Shown here: positions 1 through 7,968 of the stretch, piece by piece
How the letters are laid out: every line of letters starts with the position of its first letter
How positions within the stretch are numbered: position 1 is the first letter of the stretch
Assembly: GCF_014472415.1 (NCBI RefSeq)
Contig: NZ_JACSZV010000009.1
Location: 62,001-126,000 of the forward strand
DNA from: Pseudomonas sp. N40(2020)
Lineage (GTDB): Bacteria; Pseudomonadota; Gammaproteobacteria; Pseudomonadales; Pseudomonadaceae
Direction of reading: 5' to 3'
DNA length: 64,000 nucleotides
Notes under the pieces: generated by a model
The model's input: only the letters and a program-made list of their open reading frames with translations
Told to the model about the DNA's origin: nothing
Database searches by the model: none
Program-made: the position numbers and the translations under genes

Positions 1-1725
1 TATACCCTGCTGATCATCGCCGGCGCAGCGGTTGCCGCAACGCTCGCCATCCGCCACGCCGAACGTCAGGCGCTGGAAGAAGACGCCGCTCGCGCCAACC
101 AGCAATTGGCGCTCTACGCCAATTCGTTGCACACCCTGATCGACCGCTACCGCGCCCTCCCCGCCGTGCTGGCACTGGACCCGCAGTTACGCTCGGCGCT
201 GGCCGGCCCTGTCGATGCCGAGCAGCAACGCGCACTGAATCTAAAGCTGGAAAAGATCAACGGTGCGGCGCAATCCTCGACCCTTGAACTGCTCGATCAC
301 ACCGGCCTTGCCGTGGCCGCCAGCAACTGGCGCCTGCCGAGCAGCTATGTCGGCCACAATTACGGTTTTCGTCCTTATTTCAGCCAGACCCGCACCCAAG
401 GCACCGGACGTTTCTACGCGGTCGGTGTGACCAGCGGGATTCCCGGTTATTTCCTGTCCAGTGCGGTGCTCGGTGATAACGAGCAGTTCCTCGGGGCGAT
501 GGTGGTCAAGCTGGAATTCCCCGAACTGGAACGCGAATGGAGCCAGGGCAGCGACACGCTGCTGGTCAGCGACGCGCGCGGCATCATCTTTATCGCCAAC
601 CAGCCTGGCTGGCGCTATCGCGCGTTGCGGCCGTTGAGTGCCAGCGATCTGGCAGAGATCAAAACCACGCGCCAGTACGACAAGCAATCTCTGCAGCCAC
701 TGACCCACCTGTCACTGCGCCGCTTCGATGACAACAGCGATCTGCGCCGGGTCGAAGGCCCGCAAGGCACGGCGGACTATCTCTGGGAGTCGCTGCCACT
801 GACGGCCGAAGGCTGGACGCTGCACCTGTTGCGCCGTCCGCAAGTGGCCTTCGAAGACTTGCGTAACGCCGGCCTCGCAGCCGCCGGGGTGTGGCTGGCG
901 CTGGTGTTTCTGCTGCTGTTCCTCAATCAGCGCTGGCGGCTGTCGAAAATCCGCCAACGCAACCGCGAAGAACTGGAGCAGCTGGTCGAGGAGCGCACCC
1001 GCGACCTGCGCACCGCCCAGGACGGTCTGGTGCAGTCGGCCAAGCTCGCCGCACTCGGCCAGATGTCCGCCGCGCTCGCCCACGAGATCAATCAACCGCT
1101 GACCGCCCAGCGCATGCAACTGGCGACCCTGCGCCTGCTGCTCGACCATGGCCGCGTCGATGATGCCTACAAGGCACTCAAACCGGTGGACGAAATGCTC
1201 ACGCGCATGGCGGCCCTCACCGGTCACCTGAAAACCTTTGCGCGAAAGAGCCCCAGCGGTTTGCGCGAGCGTCTGGATCTGGCGACCGTGGTTGATCAAT
1301 CCTTGCAACTGCTTGATGCGCGACTGCGTGACGAACAGGTCAGTCTGGTGCTGCACCTGACGCGTCCGGCGTGGGTACGCGGTGACGCGATCCGCCTGGA
1401 ACAAGTGCTGATCAACCTGCTGCGCAATGCCCTTGATGCGATGCAGGGCAAACCGTGCAAACGTCTGGAAATCCGTCTGCAAGCCGATGAACAACTATGG
1501 CGGCTGAGCATCAGCGACAATGGCGGCGGCATCGCCGAAGAACATCTGGGTCAGGTGTTCGATCCGTTCTTCACCACTAAACCTGTGGGTGACGGACTGG
1601 GCCTGGGGTTGGCGGTGTCGTTCGCCATCATCCATGAATCCGGTGGACGCCTGAGTGTGGAAAATGGCGAGAACGGCGCGGTGTTCGCCCTGACCTTGCC
1701 AATCGATCTGGAGGCACACATCTGA
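1..1725 (+). CDS. dctB: DctB-type sensor histidine kinase (5' end outside window)
   Basis: The frame is open from base 1, so the start codon and first membrane helix lie outside the window. What remains is a periplasmic sensor region (to about base 860), a second membrane helix (about 868-930), a short coiled coil and a complete kinase. The H-box reads ALAHEINQPLTAQ with the phospho-acceptor His codon at 1081-1083, followed by N-box NLLRNALDAM, DNGGG and GLGLGLAVS. This is the DctB family, inner-membrane sensors of dicarboxylates that phosphorylate DctD. The stop overlaps the dctD start by one base (TGATG), so the two are co-translated. The neighbouring alpha-ketoglutarate-type permease, with a sigma-54 promoter, suggests a C5-dicarboxylate circuit like MifS-MifR of P. 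aeruginosa; that ligand assignment is inference. Confidence 0.88.
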   Translation, partial: YTLLIIAGAAVAATLAIRHAERQALEEDAARANQQLALYANSLHTLIDRYRALPAVLALDPQLRSALAGPVDAEQQRALNLKLEKINGAAQSSTLELLDHTGLAVAASNWRLPSSYVGHNYGFRPYFSQTRTQGTGRFYAVGVTSGIPGYFLSSAVLGDNEQFLGAMVVKLEFPELEREWSQGSDTLLVSDARGIIFIANQPGWRYRALRPLSASDLAEIKTTRQYDKQSLQPLTHLSLRRFDDNSDLRRVEGPQGTADYLWESLPLTAEGWTLHLLRRPQVAFEDLRNAGLAAAGVWLALVFLLLFLNQRWRLSKIRQRNREELEQLVEERTRDLRTAQDGLVQSAKLAALGQMSAALAHEINQPLTAQRMQLATLRLLLDHGRVDDAYKALKPVDEMLTRMAALTGHLKTFARKSPSGLRERLDLATVVDQSLQLLDARLRDEQVSLVLHLTRPAWVRGDAIRLEQVLINLLRNALDAMQGKPCKRLEIRLQADEQLWRLSISDNGGGIAEEHLGQVFDPFFTTKPVGDGLGLGLAVSFAIIHESGGRLSVENGENGAVFALTLPIDLEAHI

Positions 1726-3056
1726 TGCTCAATTCGGTGATGGTGGTCGATGACGAAAGCAGCATTCGCAATGCAGTCGAGCAATGGCTAAGCCTGTCGG
1801 GCTTCGACGTGCAGCTGTTCAGCCGCGCCGAAGAATGCCTCGCCGCCCTGCCCGCACACTTTCCCGGGGTGATTGTCAGCGACGTGCGCATGCCCGGCCT
1901 CAGTGGTCTGGAGCTGCTGGCCGAAGTGCAGCGCCGAGACGCCGATCTGCCGGTGATCCTGCTCACCGGTCACGGCGATGTGCCGATGGCGGTCGAAGCC
2001 ATGCGCGATGGCGCCTACGACTTTCTGGAAAAACCCTTCAGCCCGGAAACCCTGCTCGGCAGCCTGCGCCGGGCACTGGAAAAGCGCCGCCTGATTCTGG
2101 AAAACCGTGCCCTGCACGAGCAGGCCGACCACCGTGCCAGACTCGACGCGACGCTGCTGGGCGTGTCCCGTGGTTTGCAGACCTTGCGCCGGCAGGTGCT
2201 GGATCTGGCGACGTTACCGGTCAACGTGTTGATCCGTGGCGAAACCGGCAGCGGCAAGGAACTGGTTGCCCGTTGCCTGCATGATTTCGGCCCGCGTGCA
2301 GACAAGCCGTTCGTGGCGTTGAACTGCGCGGCGATCCCTGAGCAGCTGTTCGAAGCGGAACTGTTCGGCCATGAAAGTGGCGCGTTTACCGGTGCCTCTG
2401 GCAAGCGCATCGGCAAGCTGGAATATGCCGATGGCGGCACGCTGTTTCTCGATGAAATCGAAAGCATGCCGCTGGCCCAGCAGGTCAAACTGCTGCGGGT
2501 GTTGCAAGAGCAGAAGCTTGAACGCCTGGGTTCGAACCAGAGTATTCGGGTGGATTTGCGCATCGTCGCGGCGACCAAACCCGACCTGCTCGACGAAGCG
2601 CGGGCCGGACGTTTTCGTGAAGACCTGGCGTATCGCTTGAACGTCGCCGAGCTGCGTTTGCCGCCGCTGCGTGAGCGTCGCGAAGACATTCCGTTACTGT
2701 TCGAAAACTTTGCCCAGAGCGCGGCTCAGCGTCTTGGCCGCACCTTCCCACCGTTGACGGGTGCGCAGTTGAGTCACCTGCTCAGCCATGACTGGCCGGG
2801 CAATGTGCGCGAACTGGCGAACGTCGCCGAACGCCAGGTGCTGGGGCTGGATGAACCGGCGCCGGGGATTGATCCGGGCCAGTCGCTGGCGGCGCAGCAA
2901 GAGGCGTTTGAAGCGCAATGCTTGCGTGCGGCGCTGACCCGGCACAAAGGCGACGTGAAAGCGGTGCTTGAAGAGCTGCAACTGCCGCGTCGCACCTTCA
3001 ATGAAAAGATGCAGCGGCATGGGTTGAGTCGGGAGATGTTTGTTCCGGACAGCTGA
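1725..3056 (+). CDS. dctD: Sigma-54-dependent response regulator, DctD type
   Basis: The 443-aa product has the three NtrC-family domains. The N-terminal receiver has acidic pocket D9/D10 and phospho-acceptor D53 in VSDVRMPG. The central AAA+ domain has Walker A GETGSGKE, the sigma-54-contacting loop GAFTGA and Walker B GGTLFLDEIE. A short Fis-type helix-turn-helix ends the protein. It should activate sigma-54 RNA polymerase after phosphorylation by the sensor encoded immediately upstream. A sigma-54 promoter with two upstream palindromes lies only 70-175 bases downstream, before the permease gene, making that gene the obvious target. The family is certain; DctD versus MifR-like identity is open. 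Confidence 0.9.
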   Translation: MLNSVMVVDDESSIRNAVEQWLSLSGFDVQLFSRAEECLAALPAHFPGVIVSDVRMPGLSGLELLAEVQRRDADLPVILLTGHGDVPMAVEAMRDGAYDFLEKPFSPETLLGSLRRALEKRRLILENRALHEQADHRARLDATLLGVSRGLQTLRRQVLDLATLPVNVLIRGETGSGKELVARCLHDFGPRADKPFVALNCAAIPEQLFEAELFGHESGAFTGASGKRIGKLEYADGGTLFLDEIESMPLAQQVKLLRVLQEQKLERLGSNQSIRVDLRIVAATKPDLLDEARAGRFREDLAYRLNVAELRLPPLRERREDIPLLFENFAQSAAQRLGRTFPPLTGAQLSHLLSHDWPGNVRELANVAERQVLGLDEPAPGIDPGQSLAAQQEAFEAQCLRAALTRHKGDVKAVLEELQLPRRTFNEKMQRHGLSREMFVPDS

Positions 3057-3126
3057 GTTTTTCGTTGTCGCTGATGGCCTGCTCGCGAAGGGTCTGTTAC
3101 AGCCAACCATTATCCATCTGCCTGAA

Positions 3127-3176
3127 TGAGCAATTTTCCGCTCACCACAATCCAGCCATAAGCGGATTTCCGCTCA
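3127..3176 (+). promoter_or_regulatory. Two tandem palindromes, candidate activator sites
   Basis: Two related 18-bp imperfect palindromes, TGAGCAATTTTCCGCTCA (3127-3144) and TAAGCGGATTTCCGCTCA (3159-3176), start 32 bases apart, about three helical turns, so they lie on the same DNA face. They sit 40-90 bases upstream of the -24/-12 promoter, where NtrC-type activators usually bind. I infer binding by the adjacent DctD-like regulator. Confidence 0.6.
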
Positions 3177-3216
3177 CTCGATCTCCCCGGCCCCTCTAAA
3201 CCGGGCGTCCCCCCGT

Positions 3217-3232
3217 TGGCACAGCTCCTGCT
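3217..3232 (+). promoter_or_regulatory. Sigma-54 (-24/-12) promoter of the permease gene
   Basis: TGGCAC-N6-TGCT places the GG and GC dinucleotides exactly 12 bases apart, as sigma-54 promoters require. It lies 63 bases before the permease start codon and downstream of two palindromes. A sigma-54 activator gene directly upstream supports the call. Confidence 0.75.
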
Positions 3233-3294
3233 ATAGCCCTCGCAGGCTGCGTTTCGACGCGCTCCACAAAAACAATTATACGAAGGATCCTTCA

Positions 3295-4614
3295 ATGGAT
3301 AACTCCAACGCCCTGCCACTTGGGTCGGCTGCCATGCCGGCCAAAGAAAGAACCACCGCCAGCCGGATCAAATCGATCTTCAGCGGTTCCGTCGGCAACA
3401 TGGTCGAGTGGTACGACTGGTACGTGTATGCCGCCTTCTCGCTGTACTTCGCCAAAGCCTTCTTCCCCAAAGGCGACACCACCGCCCAACTGCTGAACAC
3501 CGCCGCGATCTTCGCCGTGGGCTTTTTGATGCGCCCGATCGGCGGCTGGCTGATGGGGCTTTATGCCGATAAGGTCGGACGCAAGAAAGCGCTGATGGCC
3601 TCGGTTTACCTGATGTGCTTCGGCTCGTTGATCATCGCCCTGAGCCCAGGTTATGAAACCATCGGTGTCGGCGCGCCGATCCTCCTGGTGTTCGCTCGCT
3701 TGCTGCAAGGCCTGTCGGTCGGAGGCGAGTACGGCACCTCGGCGACTTACCTGTCCGAGATGGCGACCAAGGAACGTCGCGGCTTTTTCTCCAGCTTCCA
3801 GTACGTGACGCTGATCTCCGGCCAGCTCATCGCCCTCGGCGTACTGATCGTGCTGCAGAACTTCCTCACCACCGAAGAGCTGTATGCGTGGGGCTGGCGT
3901 ATCCCGTTCGCCATCGGCGCACTGTGCGCAGTCGTTGCGCTGTACCTGCGTCGCGGTATGGAAGAGACCGAATCGTTCACCAAAAAAGAGAAAGCCAAGG
4001 AAAGCGCCATGCGCACCTTGATGCGTCACCCCAAAGAACTGTTGACCGTGGTCGGCCTGACCATGGGCGGTACGCTGGCGTTCTACACCTACACCACCTA
4101 CATGCAGAAATACCTGGTGAACACCGTCGGCATGAGCATCTCCGACTCGACCACCATTTCTGCGGCCACGCTGTTCCTGTTCATGTGCCTGCAACCGATC
4201 ATCGGTGGCCTGTCCGATAAAATCGGCCGTCGTCCGATCCTGATCGCCTTCGGCGTGTTGGGGACGATCTTCACCGTACCGATCCTGATGACCCTGCACA
4301 CCATCCAGACCTGGTGGGGTGCGTTTTTCCTGATCATGGCGGCGCTGATCATTGTCAGTGGCTACACCTCGATCAACGCAGTGGTGAAAGCCGAACTGTT
4401 CCCGACCGAAATCCGCGCCCTGGGCGTCGGCCTGCCGTACGCACTGACCGTGTCGATCTTCGGTGGCACCGCCGAATACATCGCGCTGTGGTTCAAGAGC
4501 ATTGGCATGGAAACCGGCTACTACTGGTACGTGACCGCATGCATCGCAGTGTCGTTGCTGGTGTACATCACCATGAAAGACACCCAGAAACATTCGCGGA
4601 TCGTGACTGACTGA
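3295..4614 (+). CDS. kgtP: MHS-family MFS transporter, alpha-ketoglutarate permease type
   Basis: The 439-aa inner-membrane protein has the twelve hydrophobic segments of the major facilitator superfamily. The N-terminus GNMVEWYDWYVYAAFSLYFA and the loop ADKVGRKKALM mark the metabolite:H+ symporter (MHS) subfamily that contains KgtP, ProP and the PA5530-type C5-dicarboxylate carrier. RLLQGLSVGGEYG in helix 4 is also typical. It should import alpha-ketoglutarate or a related acid with protons. A GAAGGATCC ribosome-binding region precedes the ATG. The sigma-54 promoter upstream and the dctB-dctD pair suggest substrate-induced expression. Exact substrate is inferred from similarity and context. 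Confidence 0.85.
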   Translation: MDNSNALPLGSAAMPAKERTTASRIKSIFSGSVGNMVEWYDWYVYAAFSLYFAKAFFPKGDTTAQLLNTAAIFAVGFLMRPIGGWLMGLYADKVGRKKALMASVYLMCFGSLIIALSPGYETIGVGAPILLVFARLLQGLSVGGEYGTSATYLSEMATKERRGFFSSFQYVTLISGQLIALGVLIVLQNFLTTEELYAWGWRIPFAIGALCAVVALYLRRGMEETESFTKKEKAKESAMRTLMRHPKELLTVVGLTMGGTLAFYTYTTYMQKYLVNTVGMSISDSTTISAATLFLFMCLQPIIGGLSDKIGRRPILIAFGVLGTIFTVPILMTLHTIQTWWGAFFLIMAALIIVSGYTSINAVVKAELFPTEIRALGVGLPYALTVSIFGGTAEYIALWFKSIGMETGYYWYVTACIAVSLLVYITMKDTQKHSRIVTD

Positions 4615-4634
4615 TAGTTACGCAAGATCAAAAG

Positions 4635-4688
4635 ATCGCAGCCTTCGGCAGCTCCTACAGGAGGCTGTCGGGGCTGCGATTTTTGTTT
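4635..4688 (+). terminator. Rho-independent terminator after the permease gene
   Basis: ATCGCAGCC (4635-4643) pairs with GGCTGCGAT (4672-4680), with a smaller internal hairpin, and is followed by TTTTTGTTTT. Confidence 0.75.
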
Positions 4689-4913
4689 TATGGCCGATTA
4701 ATCACCGGTTAATGCTGCCTCTGCATCCTGTGCTCACCTGATCGATTACCTGCGCGACGTTCGCTCCTGATGATGGAAGCCAATTAATGCGTCGCCCTTA
4801 ACATCTAGTTAATCGATTGTTTTTAGCATTATTTTGCGATTTTTAATCAATTTAGTTGGCGTAGCATGGAACCCATGCAAGACACACCCGCCAACGAATC
4901 TGGAGCAACAACC

Positions 4914-5147
4914 ATGAAAACCAAACTGATCCTCGCCCTGACCCTGTCCGTACTGGCCGCCAACACCTTCGCTGCCGACGGCTCGGACAAAACCAAATCC
5001 GCCGACTTCATTTCCGGCGCCAGCGCGGCCATTGAAACCAGCCACTCGGGTACATACGCCGCTGATGGCTTTGATAAAACCAACATCGGCAAAACCGTCG
5101 CTGCCGATGGCTTCGACAAAACCGGTACTGCTGCAGCGATCAGCTAA
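4914..5147 (+). CDS. Small secreted protein with three AADGxDKT repeats
   Basis: I do not recognise a family. The ATG at 4914 follows GGAGCAACAACC and begins a 77-aa product; an upstream ATG at 4866 has no good ribosome-binding site. Residues 1-20 are a clear Sec signal peptide (MKTK, hydrophobic core, TFA cleavage site). The mature ~57 residues contain three copies of AADG(S/F)DKT at about 20-27, 49-56 and 63-70, separated by Ala/Ser/Thr-rich linkers. There are no cysteines and no membrane segment after the signal, so it is probably periplasmic or released. Asp/Gly/Lys-rich repeats could bind ions or surfaces, but I assign no function. It is monocistronic, with a GC hairpin 20 bases after the stop. 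Confidence 0.75.
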   Translation: MKTKLILALTLSVLAANTFAADGSDKTKSADFISGASAAIETSHSGTYAADGFDKTNIGKTVAADGFDKTGTAAAIS

Positions 5148-5166
5148 CACTCGGCAATCCCTCTAC

Positions 5167-5186
5167 AGCCCGGCCTCGGCCGGGCT
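5167..5186 (+). terminator. GC-rich hairpin after the small repeat protein gene
   Basis: AGCCCGGCC-TC-GGCCGGGCT forms a near-perfect stem 20 bases after the stop. The T-tract is weak (TTAGT), so it may act as a terminator or an mRNA 3'-end stabiliser. Confidence 0.55.
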
Positions 5187-5300
5187 TAGTCATGTCTGAG
5201 GCATGACAAATATCCCCTAAAGGATCGGCGTCAGACTGGAAATACGCGGTGCGGCCTTGCACTATGGCGTCATTAGAACGCAGCCTCAGGACCACCCTCC

Positions 5301-5930
5301 ATGCCCGATGACATCCACTTCTACGAACCCGCCAACGGCCACGGCCTGCCCCACGATCCGTTCAACGCCATCGTCGGCCCCCGCCCTATCGGCTGGATCT
5401 CTTCACAGGATGCCAACGGCCAGTTGAACCTGGCGCCGTACAGTTTCTTCAACGCCTTCAACTACATTCCACCGATCATTGGTTTTTCCAGCGTCGGGCG
5501 CAAAGACAGCCTGAACAACATCGAACAGACTGGCGAGTTCGTCTGGAACCTCGCCACCCGCCCGCTGGCCGAGCAGATGAATCAGAGCTGTGCGATGGTC
5601 GCGCCTGAGGTCAACGAGTTTGAATTGGCAGGACTGACGACGGTGGCGTCAAAGGTGATTTCAGTGCCACGGGTCGCCGAAAGCCCGGTGTCCTTCGAGT
5701 GCAAGGTCACCCAGATCATTCAGTTGCAGCGCGCCGATGGCGAGACGGTGCCGAGCTGGCTGATCCTCGGCGAAGTGGTCGCCGTGCATATCGCCAAGTG
5801 GTTGTTGAAGGATGGGATTTACGACACCGCCGCGGCAGAACCGATTCTGCGCGGCGGCGGGCCGGCGGATTACTTCCAGTTGGGGCCTGAAGCCCTGTTC
5901 AAGATGTGGCGACCGGGTGCCGTCAAGTAA
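5301..5930 (+). CDS. Flavin reductase-like FMN-binding split-barrel protein
   Basis: The 209-aa protein matches the flavin reductase-like (FMN-binding split-barrel) family. Diagnostic features are the N-terminal RPIGWISSQDANGQLNLAPYS, the FSSVGRKDSLNNI loop and the EFVWNLA strand, where FMN phosphate and isoalloxazine contacts usually lie. These cytosolic enzymes either reduce flavin with NAD(P)H for a monooxygenase partner or use bound FMN themselves. The gene stands alone on the plus strand and converges on the short gene at 5935. An ABM-type monooxygenase is encoded nearby on the other strand, but nothing shows that the two cooperate. The substrate is unknown. Confidence 0.8.
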   Translation: MPDDIHFYEPANGHGLPHDPFNAIVGPRPIGWISSQDANGQLNLAPYSFFNAFNYIPPIIGFSSVGRKDSLNNIEQTGEFVWNLATRPLAEQMNQSCAMVAPEVNEFELAGLTTVASKVISVPRVAESPVSFECKVTQIIQLQRADGETVPSWLILGEVVAVHIAKWLLKDGIYDTAAAEPILRGGGPADYFQLGPEALFKMWRPGAVK

Positions 5931-5934
5931 CTGA

Positions 5935-6177
5935 TTACCAGATCAGCTCGGCGTCTTCAGTGACGCCCTTGAGGCTGTCCAGCTCATTGATGGCCGCCTC
6001 ATCGGCAGCGATGGCGCCGGGGAAAACCTGATCATCCAGCAGTTTGTGAAAGCGTGGTGCACCGCCATCGACCAGAGCCTTGACCGCGATTGCCGCGTGA
6101 TAGCCCTTGTTGCCACCCAACTCGACGGGGACGACTGCGGAGACTGCTTCGAAGTGTTCGAACTCTTTACGTGCCAT
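5935..6177 (-). CDS. Short conserved-looking protein of unknown function
   Basis: I do not recognise this 80-aa product. I place the start at ATG 6177 (MARKEFEHFEAV), with GGGA about 10 bases upstream; another ATG three codons earlier has no ribosome-binding site. The sequence is soluble and mixed alpha/beta in look, with an acidic C-terminal half and no signal peptide, cysteines or membrane segments. Its stop is 4 bases from the stop of the convergent flavin-reductase-like gene. It probably shares a transcript with the ABM monooxygenase gene upstream (43-base gap). Codon use matches the surroundings, so it is likely real. Confidence 0.6.
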   Translation of the reverse strand: MARKEFEHFEAVSAVVPVELGGNKGYHAAIAVKALVDGGAPRFHKLLDDQVFPGAIAADEAAINELDSLKGVTEDAELIW

Positions 6178-6220
6178 GTCACACATCCCGGCTCAGACAA
6201 ATAAGCCGGACATTAAACCC

Positions 6221-6574
6221 TCAACCGGCGAGTTTGTGTACCGGTGCCGAACACTGGCCGAGAGCCTGCGCCGCAGAGACTTCTTTGAAAGTGTGGAAAT
6301 CCAGACTGTTGACCACCAGCTCCTGCACCAGCTCGGCGAAGATTTCCATCGACGGACTATTGAAGTACGCGGTCATCATCTGTTGATTGCTCCAGAAACC
6401 GGAGACCAGCCACAACTCGGGATCACACTGCGAATGCTGCAAGGCAAAGCTCAGGCAACCGGGGGCGGCGCGGGACGGTTCGATCAGCGCGCTCAGGCGT
6501 ACACCGAGTTCCGCCGAGCGCCCGGCACGCGCTCGGACGAAGGCCATATGACTGACGGGAATCTGCTTGGACAT
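6221..6574 (-). CDS. Antibiotic biosynthesis monooxygenase (ABM) domain protein
   Basis: The 117-aa protein is one ABM (dimeric alpha/beta barrel) domain: an N-terminal strand (HMAFVRARAG), a helix with a conserved Leu/Ile face, then the hallmark PGCLSFALQHSQCDPELWLVSG and FWSNQQMMTAYFNSP. ABM proteins are small cofactor-poor oxygenases or quinol-modifying enzymes; many chromosomal ones have no known substrate. The gene is transcribed away from the AraC gene, about 340 bases apart, and is followed by a short unknown gene on the same strand. Regulation by that AraC protein is plausible from the divergent layout only. Confidence 0.75.
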   Translation of the reverse strand: MSKQIPVSHMAFVRARAGRSAELGVRLSALIEPSRAAPGCLSFALQHSQCDPELWLVSGFWSNQQMMTAYFNSPSMEIFAELVQELVVNSLDFHTFKEVSAAQALGQCSAPVHKLAG

Positions 6575-6912
6575 TGTTCAACCCTCCCAGGGAGTCGCGT
6601 GGCAGCCAGCGGACGGGCTGCGACAGGATCAAAGGTTAAGGGCCTCGCGCCAGACGCCGTTAGTCGATTCCTGCCGTCGCGTTGCACAATCCTGCGAGAC
6701 TGCACGCAAGACCTGTAACAACCTGTAAATTGCGGTCACATGGCTGTCATACGAGGTTCAAGCAAGTTAAGCGGCCTGTGTCCTGCTATGCCTGGGCACA
6801 TCAGCGACCCCGTGCAGAATCAGGCAAGCATTTCGCAGAATGTGTCTACCGCTCTCGATTGCACAAACATATGCTCTGCTCCATTCCACCTCCCTTGCCG
6901 AGGATGCCGTGC

Positions 6913-7842
6913 ATGACGTCATTCGATCGTTTTCAAGCCGAACCCACCGCAGACATGGAAAAGCAGCGCGCGGAACTCGCGGCGATCATCCGCCGCAACA
7001 CCACGGACGATGGTAGTTACGCCACCGCTGTCGGTTCGCTGTTCATGTCACGCCATACCCGATCCCACGACTTCGCCCCGGTACTGGCGCAACCGGCGCT
7101 GTGCATCATGGCCCAGGGCCGTAAAGAGGTGCGACTGGCGGATGAGTTCTTCAATTACGACCCACTGAATTACCTGGTGGTCTCGGTATCGATGCCGTTG
7201 AGCGGGCGCGTGGTCAATGTCTCACCGCAAGATCCCATCCTCGCCGTGCGCCTGGATATCGACCCGGCGGAAATCACCGCGCTCATCGCCGACGCTGGTC
7301 CCCTGGGCGTGCCGACCCGCCCGACCGGACGCGGTTTGTACGTCGAAAAAATCGACAGCGCCATGCTCGACGCCGTGCTGCGCCTGGCGCGTTTGCTCGA
7401 TGCGCCAAAAGACATCGCCATGCTCGCGCCGCTGATTCGCCGGGAGATCCTCTATCGCCTGCTGCGCAGTCCGCAGGGCCATCGTTTGTATGAAATCGCG
7501 ATTGCCAACAGCCAGAGCCATCGCATCAGCCAAGCGATCAAATGGCTCAACGGCAACTTCGAACAACCGCTACGCATTGATGATCTGGCCAAAGAAGTGA
7601 ACCTCAGCGTGTCGACATTGCATCACCGCTTCAAGGCGATGACGGCGATGAGTCCGTTGCAGTATCAGAAGCAATTGCGCCTGCAAGAGGCGCGGCGCTT
7701 GATGCTGGCCGAAGGGCTGGAGGCTTCGGCGGCGGGGTATCGGGTGGGGTATGAGAGTCCGTCGCAGTTCAGCCGTGAGTACAGCCGCTTGTTTGGTGCG
7801 CCGCCGTTAAGGGATCTGGCGCGGTTGCGGCAGTCGGTCTGA
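6913..7842 (+). CDS. AraC-family transcriptional regulator (AraC_N type)
   Basis: I set the start at ATG 6913, which has GAGG 9 bases upstream; the frame stays open upstream but without a better site. The 309-aa protein has an N-terminal AraC-type arm domain (PALCIMAQGRKEVRLADEFF, then YLVVSVSMPLSGRVV) and a C-terminal pair of helix-turn-helix motifs, the second ending YESPSQFSREYSRLFGAPP. This combination is typical of cytosolic AraC regulators that sense small organic molecules. The divergent ABM monooxygenase gene is the likeliest target. The ligand is unknown. Confidence 0.85.
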   Translation: MTSFDRFQAEPTADMEKQRAELAAIIRRNTTDDGSYATAVGSLFMSRHTRSHDFAPVLAQPALCIMAQGRKEVRLADEFFNYDPLNYLVVSVSMPLSGRVVNVSPQDPILAVRLDIDPAEITALIADAGPLGVPTRPTGRGLYVEKIDSAMLDAVLRLARLLDAPKDIAMLAPLIRREILYRLLRSPQGHRLYEIAIANSQSHRISQAIKWLNGNFEQPLRIDDLAKEVNLSVSTLHHRFKAMTAMSPLQYQKQLRLQEARRLMLAEGLEASAAGYRVGYESPSQFSREYSRLFGAPPLRDLARLRQSV

Positions 7843-7870
7843 TCCAGAATCCGCAGTGAGGCTTATGACC

Positions 7871-7940
7871 CTATCGCGAGCAGGCTCACTCCTACATTTG
7901 GAATGCGTTCCCCCTGTAGGAGTGAGCCTGCTCGCGATGG
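7871..7940. repeat. REP doublet (REPIN-like inverted repeat)
   Basis: CTATCGCGAGCAGGCTCACT starts the left arm at 7871; the inverted copy ends at 7940, separated by 18 bases. It lies between two convergent genes and shares its core with elements near 19558 and 33343. It could also help end transcription from either side. Confidence 0.8.
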
Positions 7941-7968
7941 CGTCGGCAAGGCCGACATCAAACTCGGA

